The notes under the pieces: generated by a model | The model's database searches: none | Told to the model about the DNA's origin: nothing | The model's input: the letters and a program-made list of their open reading frames with translations, nothing else | Translations under genes and position numbers: made by a program | Assembly (NCBI RefSeq): GCF_028682475.1 | Contig: NZ_JANHLE010000001.1 | Coordinates: 124,001-188,000 of the forward strand | DNA: 64,000 bases | Reading direction: 5' to 3' | Source of the DNA: Pseudomonas putida | GTDB taxonomy: Bacteria; Pseudomonadota; Gammaproteobacteria; Pseudomonadales; Pseudomonadaceae | Shown: positions 56,566 through 63,871 of the stretch, in pieces | Layout of the letters: each line of letters begins with the position of its first letter | Position numbering within the stretch: the first letter of the stretch is position 1

Positions 56566-57720
56566 TCAGTTCGATGTAGTGGTGTCCGGCTGAAACACCG
56601 GCAGGTACAACGTCATGCAAGTACCCTGGCCAGGTTCGCTGGTGACGCTGACTGCGCCATTGCTCTGCCTGGTAAAACCATAGACCTGGCTCAACCCCAA
56701 TCCAGTTCCCTTGCCAAAGGCCTTGGTGGTGAAAAAAGGTTCGAAGATCCGTGGCAACACATTGGGGGCAATGCCGCGGCCATTGTCGCTGACCTCCAGG
56801 CGCACAAAAGCCCCGTGCAAATCTTCAACCTCGCCATTGAGCTGGCAGTTACAGGCCGACAGGCGAATCACACCCTCGTTACCTACAGCATCGCGGGCAT
56901 TGAAGATCAAATTGAGCAGAACCATCTGCAACTGCCCGCCATCCACTTCGATATCCTGCAAACCCGGCTCCAGCTGTACCTGCAGCTCGACACCTTTGGG
57001 TATTACATGGACCAGCAACAGGCGTATCGACTCGACCAACACCGAGACCTGGATCCGCGCCGACTTCAGCGCCTTATGCCGAGCAAAGCTGAGCAATTGC
57101 TGGGTCATTTGCGTACCCCGCTCACCGGCATCGAGAATGTGCTCAAGCAAGCGCTGGCTGCGTTGCGGGTCTTTGCTGTTGAGCGCCAGCCTCGCCGAGC
57201 CGATGATGATGGTCAGCAGATTGTTGAAGTCATGGGCCATGCCGCCGGTCAACTGGCCGAGGGCTTCGAGTTTCTGCGCCTGAAACAGCTGCGCACGCAT
57301 TGCATCAAGCTGCAGGGCGGCCTCGCGGCGATCGGTGATGTCACGGGTGATCTTCGCCAGGCCGATAATCTCGCCATCCGCTGAGCGGATCACATCCAGC
57401 GCCGCCAGCGCCCAGAAGCGTGTGCCATCTTTGCGCACACGCCAGCCCTCATCCTGTGCAACACCGGTGGTCAAGGCGCGCTCGAGCAGCAACGCGGGTT
57501 TACCTTCAAGACGATCCTGTTCGGTGAAAAACTGCGAGAAGTGCTTGCCAATCACTTCGTCGGCAGTCCAGCCCTTGATTCGCTGGGCACCGGCGTTCCA
57601 GGAGACCACATGACCGCCCGGATCGAGCATGTAGATGGCGTAGTCCACCACCGCCTGCACCAATTGTTCGTAACGATTGGCGTGCATGGTGTGCAGATCC
57701 GGGCGATCGGAAGAATTCAT
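56566..57720 (-). CDS. PAS-domain sensor histidine kinase
   Basis: A 384-residue cytoplasmic kinase with no membrane segment. Residues ~15-130 are a PAS domain (YAIYMLDPGGHVVSWNAGAQ, GLAKITRDITDRRE); the phospho-acceptor H163 is in LTGGMAHDFNNLL, and the ATPase domain has LNLIFNARDAV, DNGRGIAPN and GKGTGLGLS. The ATG at 57720 follows GGAGC and is preferred; a longer frame opens upstream. It is the first gene of an operon with the KaiC-like ATPase (gap 15 bp) and the receiver. The PAS signal, perhaps redox or light, is unknown. Confidence 0.92.
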   Translation of the reverse strand: MNSSDRPDLHTMHANRYEQLVQAVVDYAIYMLDPGGHVVSWNAGAQRIKGWTADEVIGKHFSQFFTEQDRLEGKPALLLERALTTGVAQDEGWRVRKDGTRFWALAALDVIRSADGEIIGLAKITRDITDRREAALQLDAMRAQLFQAQKLEALGQLTGGMAHDFNNLLTIIIGSARLALNSKDPQRSQRLLEHILDAGERGTQMTQQLLSFARHKALKSARIQVSVLVESIRLLLVHVIPKGVELQVQLEPGLQDIEVDGGQLQMVLLNLIFNARDAVGNEGVIRLSACNCQLNGEVEDLHGAFVRLEVSDNGRGIAPNVLPRIFEPFFTTKAFGKGTGLGLSQVYGFTRQSNGAVSVTSEPGQGTCMTLYLPVFQPDTTTSN

Positions 57721-57972
57721 AACAGCTCCACGCAAACGGCCGACGTAATCAAGCATAGACAGCCAGCACTGCGTGCAAATTCCGGGGGGGTTGGCATTTC
57801 TCTTGAAAGCGCCTGGTGCGCGCGGCGCAGAAGGCCGGTCCAGACCCTTGCTCTGCGGTTGACTCAAATATAACGATGAGTTATAAAGCTCGCTTGATTG
57901 CGGAGGAAACGCATTTTCTCCAGGGCTTCGATCCAACAGCACGCCCCGGTCGCCAGACCCTTTCAAACCTGT

Positions 57973-58057
57973 GCGAGTGTGGTGGAATTGGTATACACAG
58001 CAGACTTAAAATCTGCCGGCGTGAGCCTTGCGGGTTCGAGTCCCGCCACTCGCACCA
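57973..58057 (+). tRNA. tRNA-Leu (anticodon UAA)
   Basis: The acceptor stem GCGAGTG / CACTCGC closes a class II tRNA with a long variable arm (between CTGCC and GCGGG). The anticodon loop is CTTAAAA, with UAA at 58007-58009, flanked by the 5-bp stem GCAGA / TCTGC. The T arm is CGGGTTCGAGTCCCG. A CCA end is encoded (58055-58057). It reads UUA and UUG leucine codons. A terminator follows 7 bp later. Confidence 0.98.
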
Positions 58058-58064
58058 TCTTCTG

Positions 58065-58089
58065 AAAAGGCGCCTTGCAGGCGCCTTTT
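58065..58089 (+). terminator. Terminator of tRNA-Leu
   Basis: Stem AAAAGGCGCC / GGCGCCTTTT with loop TTGCA, followed by TTTTT in the plus direction, 8 bp after the tRNA. Confidence 0.95.
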
Positions 58090-58174
58090 TGCTGCCCGCG
58101 ATTCACCCTGCCCCAGCGCAAAGGCGGCAAGCAGCTGCTAAGGTAAAATGGCCCGATAACAAAGGAAGGTGGCC

Positions 58175-58588
58175 ATGCGTTATACCTTGTTCGACAATCA
58201 GCGTGATGTAATCATTTTGCTCGCCCGTATCCTGCTGATGATCCTGTTCATCATGTCCGGCTGGAGCAAACTGACCGGCTTCGACGGTACCGTCAGCTAC
58301 CTGACCTCACTGGGCGCGCCCATGCCCACCGTCGCGGCCGCCGTTGCGGTGATCATGGAGTTCTTTGTCGCCATCTTGCTGATCGTGGGTTTCTACACCC
58401 GCCCGCTGGCGTTTCTGTTCGCCTTGTTCGTGATCGGCACCGCAGTGATCGGCCATCCTTTCTGGTCCATGGTCGATCCGGAACGCGCGGCCAACAGCAC
58501 ACAATTTTTCAAGAACCTGAGCATTTGTGGTGGCTTGCTGTTGCTGTCGGTGACAGGCGCTGGCAAATTCTCGGTGGATGGACGATAG
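58175..58588 (+). CDS. DoxX-family membrane protein
   Basis: A 137-residue protein with four hydrophobic helices: IILLARILLMILFIMSGWSK (helix 1, typical of DoxX), then VIMEFFVAILLIVGF, LAFLFALFVIGTAVIG and a last one before the C-terminus. The ATG at 58175 follows AAAGGAAGGTGGCC, while the GTG at 58169 lies inside it. DoxX-type proteins are associated with respiratory or redox membrane complexes; here no partner is adjacent. Confidence 0.9.
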   Translation: MRYTLFDNQRDVIILLARILLMILFIMSGWSKLTGFDGTVSYLTSLGAPMPTVAAAVAVIMEFFVAILLIVGFYTRPLAFLFALFVIGTAVIGHPFWSMVDPERAANSTQFFKNLSICGGLLLLSVTGAGKFSVDGR

Positions 58589-58603
58589 CGCAGCGACTTG
58601 CGC

Positions 58604-58795
58604 TTACAGGTCGTCGAGCGGATCGACGCCCTCGTCCCAGTCGGTTTCATCCAGGGCGTCAGCTTGTTCGTCGTCGTCCTGCGGATCGAACAACGGGTCC
58701 ACCTCGTCCTGCTGGACAGGCTCGCCGTCATAGAACTCATGATCGAGCAAATGATCGTGTTCAGGCTCGTGAATATCCGGCTCGTCGTGCATCAT
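58604..58795 (-). CDS. Small acidic protein of unknown function
   Basis: A ~63-residue frame with very high Asp/Glu content: PDIHEPEHDHLLDHEFYDGE, then a run with QDDDEQADALDETDWDEG, ending DPLDDL. Low complexity and strong acidity are unlike a random frame, which favours a real gene, perhaps a DNA-mimic or partner-binding protein. The start is uncertain: ATG 58795 (with CAGGAA upstream) or TTG 58822. A hydrophobic frame on the opposite strand over the same bases is treated as its shadow. Confidence 0.6.
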   Translation of the reverse strand: MMHDEPDIHEPEHDHLLDHEFYDGEPVQQDEVDPLFDPQDDDEQADALDETDWDEGVDPLDDL

Positions 58796-58877
58796 CAGTT
58801 CCTGCAGCAGCGCTTTTGGCAATAAGGGACGCCTGTATAAGCCAGGGGCTGCAAATCGTCAACGCCAGGGAGCGCCA

Positions 58878-59120
58878 ATGAAATATCTGCTGATTTTCAT
58901 CCTCAGCCACGTCGCGACCTACTGTGCCGTTGGCGCTGTTATTGACGCGCGCCTTCAGGGCCTGGCCGAAGACCTGCGCCATTATCCCCACGCGCCTATC
59001 CAGGCCCAGTACTTTGAAGACGTGCGCCTGCATGCGCGGCATTCGAAGATCGAATACTGCACGGTGCTGGGCACGCTGCTGGCGGCGCTGGTATCCCTGC
59101 TGGTATGGGCGTTGAGCTGA
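58878..59120 (+). CDS. Small two-helix membrane protein
   Basis: An 80-residue protein with two predicted membrane helices (LLIFILSHVATYCAVGAVID and VLGTLLAALVSLLVWALS) linked by a charged stretch with several His residues. The start follows CAGGGAG. Its function is unknown, and the family is unrecognised. Confidence 0.7.
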   Translation: MKYLLIFILSHVATYCAVGAVIDARLQGLAEDLRHYPHAPIQAQYFEDVRLHARHSKIEYCTVLGTLLAALVSLLVWALS

Positions 59121-59244
59121 TCAGCAGGCACCCCAGGAGCAGCAGCAAGGCAGCATTGGCCTGATGCACCATGACCAGCCATTCGCTGGCACTGACCGAA
59201 CCTGCTCGCACAATCGCCACTGAATCAAGCATGGAGGCGTAAAA

Positions 59245-59577
59245 ATGAAATCAATAGGCACGTTGTTGTTAGCGATCTCACTAACAGGCTGCGGGACGAT
59301 AAACACCGTATTCAGGGACGACAGTGTGGCAAGCAGCAAGCTTGCCCGGTGGCAGTCGCATTGCGACACCATCCCACGAGTCTACAGTGGCGCCGCCCTG
59401 GACTTCTGCGCATTGCACGCCGAACCCCGGCAAACCACCGACATCAGCGGACAACCTTCCGCAATGCTGATGCTGCTGGACCTGGCATTGTCGGGCGTGG
59501 CCGACACCGTAGCGTTGCCCTACACACTCTACGTGCAACACAGAGACGGCAACATTCCCAAGACACGATTGCAGTAG
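59245..59577 (+). CDS. YceK/YidQ-family lipoprotein
   Basis: A 110-residue lipoprotein with the lipobox SLTGCGTI (Cys at ~16). The segment YSGAALDFCALHAEP and the C-terminal LDLALSGVADTVALPYTLYV match the YceK/YidQ family of small outer-membrane lipoproteins. The start is preceded by GGAGGCG. Its function is unknown. Confidence 0.85.
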   Translation: MKSIGTLLLAISLTGCGTINTVFRDDSVASSKLARWQSHCDTIPRVYSGAALDFCALHAEPRQTTDISGQPSAMLMLLDLALSGVADTVALPYTLYVQHRDGNIPKTRLQ

Positions 59578-59681
59578 TGGCGAGGTCATTTACCTACCTC
59601 TGGTCGCCTGCCTTACAGCTTTGTTGCAGCTACCCGAATGGATGACTAATAGTTAGTTGTCTGCCTGGGGAGGCACAAAAA

Positions 59682-59921
59682 ATGCAACCAAGATTCGTTA
59701 TCGTTCCGGCGGTGCCAATAGAGCAGGAATCCTTCCGTGCTGGCAGCCGCTACTACGCTACAACCGTGTCAGGCGGCTTCGACATCTACGACAACCAGGA
59801 AAAAATGCGGCTCAAGCCAAGCTACCAGGGCAAGGAAGAAGCAATGGCGCATTGCGCCCGAATGAACGCCGAGGACAGCTCAAGCCCAGTGAACTGTCCC
59901 GCTTACTTGATGCAAACCTAG
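59682..59921 (+). CDS. Small hypothetical protein in a lower-GC patch
   Basis: A 79-residue hydrophilic protein preceded by the strong ribosome binding site GGGGAGG. The chain has YYATTVSGGFDIYDNQEKMR followed by a helix (KEEAMAHCARMN), which looks like a small folded alpha/beta domain. The family is unrecognised. Local GC is visibly lower than in flanking genes, suggesting an accessory gene. Confidence 0.65.
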   Translation: MQPRFVIVPAVPIEQESFRAGSRYYATTVSGGFDIYDNQEKMRLKPSYQGKEEAMAHCARMNAEDSSSPVNCPAYLMQT

Positions 59922-60004
59922 CCGAACAGTACCCAGCGTCACGAAGCCGCGAGTGCGAGCATCATGGCGCTGGGTTGTTTGCTAATGCCTGCAAAATTCG
60001 ACTA

Positions 60005-60427
60005 TCAAACGTTGCACACGTCTGGGACAAGTAACGCCCTAAGCGCTTCAGGAACCTCAATAATTTCTCTGGTAACCGGTGAAACGCAAACGTGTGTCAG
60101 GCTAGCGGTAAATGCCTTGATAGCTGGCGCTAGATTGCCTTCGACGAGAAATGTGAACGCGTGAAGCGAAACGCTGACAACACTTACCTTCATGGAAAGT
60201 TCGTCATCCCAGGTGACCGGATGAAGAAACTCCAGCGAAAATGCCCTTGCCGGCGGCAGTAAATCAAAGCCTAACAGGGTTCTTAATCCAGGACCGGACA
60301 GCCACACGCTGAGCGCATCATGAACGGCTTCAATAACGAAGTAGGAAAACCTGGGTGTGTAGACAATCCCTTCCGGGTCACAGTCACCGAACAATACCCT
60401 TCTTTTGACAATCACTGAGTTCGGCAC
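60005..60427 (-). CDS. Hotdog-fold acyl-CoA thioesterase
   Basis: A 140-residue protein of the 4-hydroxybenzoyl-CoA thioesterase superfamily. The catalytic motif is VLFGDCDPEGIVYTPRFSYF (DxDxxGIVY, Asp nucleophile at ~18), and VTWDDELSMKVSV is typical of the second strand. A frame opens upstream to 60520, but a GTG at 60427 with AAGGA 8 bases before it gives the usual family length. It hydrolyses an acyl-CoA. It lies 113 bp after the MocR gene in the same direction and may be co-regulated. Codon use and GC are lower than in the core genes. Confidence 0.78.
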   Translation of the reverse strand: MPNSVIVKRRVLFGDCDPEGIVYTPRFSYFVIEAVHDALSVWLSGPGLRTLLGFDLLPPARAFSLEFLHPVTWDDELSMKVSVVSVSLHAFTFLVEGNLAPAIKAFTASLTHVCVSPVTREIIEVPEALRALLVPDVCNV

Positions 60428-60540
60428 AAGATTAATCCTTAATATTGAGTGCAGCGCTCTAACAACCGCCTCACAAGGCCTGGTTGACCAGGGTAGACGA
60501 TATCTCCCTCTCATCTCCATTGCATATGGCCGGCAGCAAA

Positions 60541-62022
60541 CTACTTGAGCAGGCCCGCAAACACCTTCGCCAGCTTCTCCACCGAGGCACGCATCTCGTT
60601 AGGCGTCTGTGCCGCGAACCCCATTAACAGGCCAACATCATTCCTCGGCGTCGCATACAAACTGCCAAGTCCAAGCAGGTCGATACCCACCGTTCTTGCC
60701 GCCGTGACCACGGCATCTTCCGGCAGGTCCTGGACGAAATGGCAGGGCATCTGCAGTCCTCCGGCCGGGATGCGCGGCGCCAGAAACGCCCCCAGACGCT
60801 TGCGCACAAGTTCAGCCAGTACGTCCCTTCTCTCGGCATACAGCGCCCTCATGGTTCGCACATGAGCCGTGTAGTGCCCGCCCTCCATAAACCTTGCCAG
60901 GGTCAGCTGGGCAATGGACGCCGTATGCCCATCCTGCAGCGTGCGTGCGCTGGTCATCGGGGCGACGAGAGAGGGGGGCAACAGCAGGTAGCCAATACGT
61001 AATCCCGCGAACAGCGACTTGGTGAAGGTGCCAATGTAGAGAGTCCGTTCATGCGGGTCTAAGCCCTGCACGCAGGCAGTCGGCCGGCCTTCGTAGTGGA
61101 ATTCGCTGTCGTAGTCATCTTCGATGATCCAGGCACGCTGCTGCCTTGCCCATTCGATTGCGAGCAACCGCCTGTCGAGTGACAACGTCGCACCGGTTGG
61201 GTATTGATGAGAAGGCGTAAGAAAAACCGCCCTGGCATTGGCGGCCAACGAGCCCATGCCCTCCACCTGCATGCCGCTTTCATCCACCGGCACGGGAACG
61301 CACTTGAGGCCTGCGGCGGCGATAGCTTTACGGGTGCCCTGGTAGAGCGGGTCTTCGACCAGCACCTGGTCGTCCGCATCCATGAGTATCTGCGTACACA
61401 GGCCAAGCGCCTGCTGTGAGCTGGTGAGAATCAGCACCCGATCGGCAGACGCCTGCGCCCCTCGTTCGAGATTGAGGTAGTCAGCAATTGCAATCCGCAG
61501 TGAGGCCATGCCCTGGGGCGCACTGTGCTCCAGAGCATGGGTGCCATATTCCTTGTACACCTGACGCTCCAGCTTTTCCCAGATTGCCAAGGGAAAGTGT
61601 CGGGTCTCGGCTACTCCAGGTGCGAAGGGGCATGACGCTTGGAAGTTGTGCACGCCCCCGCTCTGAAGAACGCCCATTGCCCTGCGGCTAAGCTGAGGTG
61701 GGCCATCGCAGACAGCCTCGCGTTGGCGCTTTCGTAATGGCAGGTGCCGAGCGCGTTGCGACACGAAACTTCCACTTCCCACGCGGCGCTCGATGTAGCC
61801 CTCTGCATGCAACTGGCTGTATGCCGCCTCCACGGTATCCCGCGAGACGCCCAGAGAGTGGGCCAACGGGCGTGAAGCCGGCAGCGGCTTACCGACCCGC
61901 AACGCACCATCAAGAATCAATTGACGAATCGCCCGCTGGATACGTACATGCAGCGACAACGCCCCATGGGAGGGGTCGCTCATCCAGGCTTTGACTGACT
62001 GCAATTGTGAGTGCTTGAACAT
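60541..62022 (-). CDS. MocR/GntR-type regulator with aminotransferase domain
   Basis: A 493-residue MocR protein. The N-terminal GntR winged helix (residues ~20-90) has LPASRPLAHSLGVSRDTVEA. The aminotransferase domain has DDYDSEFHYEGRPTA and the PLP lysine in YIGTFTKSLFAGLRIGY. It is divergent from an acetyltransferase gene (104 bp between starts), a frequent MocR-GNAT pair in which the MocR regulates the neighbouring enzyme. It is the second MocR gene in the window. No specific ligand can be read. Confidence 0.92.
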   Translation of the reverse strand: MFKHSQLQSVKAWMSDPSHGALSLHVRIQRAIRQLILDGALRVGKPLPASRPLAHSLGVSRDTVEAAYSQLHAEGYIERRVGSGSFVSQRARHLPLRKRQREAVCDGPPQLSRRAMGVLQSGGVHNFQASCPFAPGVAETRHFPLAIWEKLERQVYKEYGTHALEHSAPQGMASLRIAIADYLNLERGAQASADRVLILTSSQQALGLCTQILMDADDQVLVEDPLYQGTRKAIAAAGLKCVPVPVDESGMQVEGMGSLAANARAVFLTPSHQYPTGATLSLDRRLLAIEWARQQRAWIIEDDYDSEFHYEGRPTACVQGLDPHERTLYIGTFTKSLFAGLRIGYLLLPPSLVAPMTSARTLQDGHTASIAQLTLARFMEGGHYTAHVRTMRALYAERRDVLAELVRKRLGAFLAPRIPAGGLQMPCHFVQDLPEDAVVTAARTVGIDLLGLGSLYATPRNDVGLLMGFAAQTPNEMRASVEKLAKVFAGLLK

Positions 62023-62125
62023 TGGTCTGGTTCACTTGAAGAAAGTGGCGGGGCAATCACCACCATTCTATCGCTATAAATGCACCTGTTTTCCGACCAT
62101 TTTTCACACTGAAAGGGGTTTCACG

Positions 62126-62596
62126 ATGACAGCTGCACAACAATTCGTTTCCGTTCGCAACTTGGAACAGAGTGATTTTCAACAATGGTCCGTCTACTGG
62201 GACCAGTATCAGGCGTTCTACAAGGTGGGGCTGGGCAAAGACACAACTGAGCTGACCTGGGCTCGTTTCTTCGACCCGGCAGAGCCCGTGCACTGCGCCG
62301 TTGCCACAGACGGTGAGCGACTCCTCGGCTTCGTCCATTTTGTTTTCCATCGCTCGACCTGGGCGCGTAACGACTTCTGCTACCTTGAGGATCTGTACGT
62401 CTGCCCAAATGCCCGGGGGCAAATGGTCGGCAAGCAGTTGATCGAGTTTGTTCAGGGCCAGGCGCAGGAGAAACGCTGCGATCGGCTCTACTGGCATACC
62501 CAGGAGACTAACCAGACCGCACAGCGGCTGTACGACTGGATAGCCGAAAAGCCGGGGGTGATCGAATACCGGATGGCGCTGCCTGCGCAGGACTAA
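62126..62596 (+). CDS. GNAT-family N-acetyltransferase
   Basis: A 156-residue acetyltransferase starting MTAAQQFVSVRNLEQSDFQQ. Motif A is YLEDLYVCPNARGQMVGKQL, and motif B is RLYWHTQETNQTAQRLYDWI. It resembles the other acetyltransferase in the window (33275), sharing LEDLY and R-G-x-G/V-GKQL, but the sequences differ. The start at 62126 follows GAAAGGGG; the upstream frame is not translated. It is divergent from the MocR gene and probably regulated by it. Confidence 0.9.
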   Translation: MTAAQQFVSVRNLEQSDFQQWSVYWDQYQAFYKVGLGKDTTELTWARFFDPAEPVHCAVATDGERLLGFVHFVFHRSTWARNDFCYLEDLYVCPNARGQMVGKQLIEFVQGQAQEKRCDRLYWHTQETNQTAQRLYDWIAEKPGVIEYRMALPAQD

Positions 62597-62655
62597 AGGG
62601 AACACCACGCAGCGCTTGAAAGTAGCGCTAAATAACCCTTTTGCACGCAATAAAA

Positions 62656-62677
62656 AAGGCTGCCAATTGGCAGCCTT
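62656..62677 (-). terminator. 22-bp perfect palindrome with U-run
   Basis: AAGGCTGCC-AATT-GGCAGCCTT, with a T6 tract only on the minus-strand side. It is a terminator for leftward transcripts from the tRNA-Cys fragment side, and perhaps also ends the convergent acetyltransferase mRNA. Confidence 0.8.
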
Positions 62678-62804
62678 CTCGATGTCACCCCCGCGTGGCC
62701 GAAACCACCTCGATTTTTTTGCCAGCTCAAGGTGGTTAGCCCGTGCTGATGCAGAAACGATGCCTTTTAATGCGGAAATGATTGGCTTTTCGAGCGCGCA
62801 AAGA

Positions 62805-62836
62805 AAAACCCCGCAGACGTTAATCTGCGGGGTTTT
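62805..62836 (-). terminator. Terminator next to the tRNA-Cys fragment
   Basis: Stem AAAACCCCGCAGA / TCTGCGGGGTTTT with loop CGTTAA, 7 bp downstream (leftward) of the tRNA 3' end. It would be the native terminator of the former intact tRNA-Cys. Confidence 0.9.
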
Positions 62837-62842
62837 CAGTAA

Positions 62843-62890
62843 TGGAGGCCGAGGTCGGAATCGAACCGGCGTAGACGGATTTGCAATCCG
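62843..62890 (-). other. 3' fragment of tRNA-Cys (GCA), probable island attachment site
   Basis: On the minus strand the 48 bases read from the anticodon arm (CGGATTGCAAATCCG, anticodon GCA at 62882-62884) through the variable region and T arm (GCCGGTTCGATTCCGAC) to the acceptor 3' strand CTCGGCC, discriminator T and CCA. The D arm and acceptor 5' strand are missing, so it cannot be a functional tRNA. This is the signature of an integrase attachment repeat made from the tRNA 3' end. The island lies at higher coordinates and the host flank at lower ones. Confidence 0.85.
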
Positions 62891-63081
62891 ACCTGTATTT
62901 CCTTGTATTTCAGTAGCTTGCGTGAATATCAGTTCCGCATAGCAGCATTTCTAGCCCGGCCGCAGCCCTGTAAAATCAAGGGGTCTAACAGGAGTTGCGG
63001 AATTGATTCTGACGCCTGGTCAGCGGTTTTCAAGAACGTGGTATAAGCGCCCAACCCATGCGGCATCAGTGGCAAATTCGA

Positions 63082-63151
63082 TTCCAAAACAAAGACGAAA
63101 CGGCACGGCTACAAGCCGCATACTGCAAGGGTCGCCGTTTCGGTTTTGGAA
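63082..63151. repeat. Long imperfect inverted repeat inside the presumed island
   Basis: TTCCAAAAC-(AAAGA)-CGAAACGGC on the left pairs with GCCGTTTCGGTTTTGGAA on the right, leaving a 29-base loop. A five-base bulge (AAAGA) interrupts the left arm. It sits 67 bp before the lipoprotein gene. It could be a recombination or regulatory hairpin of the island. Confidence 0.7.
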
Positions 63152-63217
63152 CCGATTTTCACGCTTACGTGGTAGCCTACGCGGCCAACACACAACGCAA
63201 TAAAAGGACGATTTTTG

Positions 63218-63871
63218 ATGAAATGGATAATGCTCGCCGCTGGCGTGCTCATCCTCAGCGGCTGCAGCTACAACAAGACCAATGTGCGCAACGAGACCGA
63301 GGCAGCTAAGTACGATCCCGCGACCACCGCACGCATCCGCATTTACTCCTCACCGGAGAAGCTCGCCGGCTTCGCCCCCGGTAAAACCTGCGAGGCATAT
63401 TACAACCATCCTGTGAATGGCGCCTTGCAGGGGATGATTTGGTCTCGAGAGCATGATCGCAATCAGCGTTACATCCTCTGGCGCGACACGGACTTGCTTG
63501 GCATGAAAGCCGAAGACTATCGGAACCGCGTGATCGGCATCCCCGCCTCCGCGCACACAGAAGCCGTAAAAACCGATAGGCTGGGATACGATGAATTCGT
63601 CATTCCTGCAAACCAGCCGGTTCTGGTCAAGATCATGTACGTTGAGCAAAATGGTGGCTATTGCTACCCACCCGATATCCAATTCGTACCAAAAGCCGGA
63701 CAGGATTACGAGGCAAGCCTCGAGTTCCATAAGCAGAGCTTCATCTCTTCCAAGTGCTCCATCGACTTGGTCGCACTTAGCGGCGCAGGATCCCAACAGG
63801 AAACCAGCCCTGTCTCGACTAGCTTCTGCGGGAATGATGGCCACGGACGCTACTTCACCGTAACTCCCTGA
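63218..63871 (+). CDS. Island-encoded lipoprotein of unknown function
   Basis: A 217-residue lipoprotein with lipobox VLILSGCSYN (Cys ~16). The start at 63218 follows AAAGGA; a TTG one codon earlier is also possible. The mature protein has six or more cysteines (for example GKTCEAYYNHPVNGALQGMI and CYPPDIQFVP) and is beta-rich; a segment VLVKIMYVEQNGGYCYPPDI resembles bacterial lipoproteins with DUF-type beta-sandwich folds. The family is unrecognised. Its position right of the tRNA-Cys fragment and the lower GC suggest transfer with the island. Confidence 0.85.
   Translation: MKWIMLAAGVLILSGCSYNKTNVRNETEAAKYDPATTARIRIYSSPEKLAGFAPGKTCEAYYNHPVNGALQGMIWSREHDRNQRYILWRDTDLLGMKAEDYRNRVIGIPASAHTEAVKTDRLGYDEFVIPANQPVLVKIMYVEQNGGYCYPPDIQFVPKAGQDYEASLEFHKQSFISSKCSIDLVALSGAGSQQETSPVSTSFCGNDGHGRYFTVTP

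Larger units (their letters stand above)
62597..63217. other. Gene-poor junction region around the tRNA-Cys fragment
   Basis: 621 bp with no supportable gene. From left to right it holds a 22-bp palindrome (62656-62677), a loose stem AACCACCT/AGGTGGTT (62703-62737), an intrinsic terminator (62805-62836), the tRNA-Cys 3' fragment (62843-62890), short TGTATTT repeats (62894-62910), and a long imperfect inverted repeat (63082-63151). The DNA right of 62890 is visibly more AT-rich. This is the chromosome-island junction. Confidence 0.75.

Noticed and set aside
58598..58825. 75-residue hydrophobic frame opposite the acidic protein
   Set aside because: It is a reverse-strand image of the acidic frame, with no ribosome binding site and no membrane-protein topology.
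59657..60034. 125-residue frame overlapping the small protein at 59682
   Set aside because: It lacks a ribosome binding site, has Arg-rich composition typical of an alternative frame, and competes with the frame that has GGGGAGG.
62843..62915. Complete tRNA-Cys gene
   Set aside because: The D arm and acceptor 5' strand are missing, and the base at position 27 breaks the anticodon stem, so only a 3' fragment is present.
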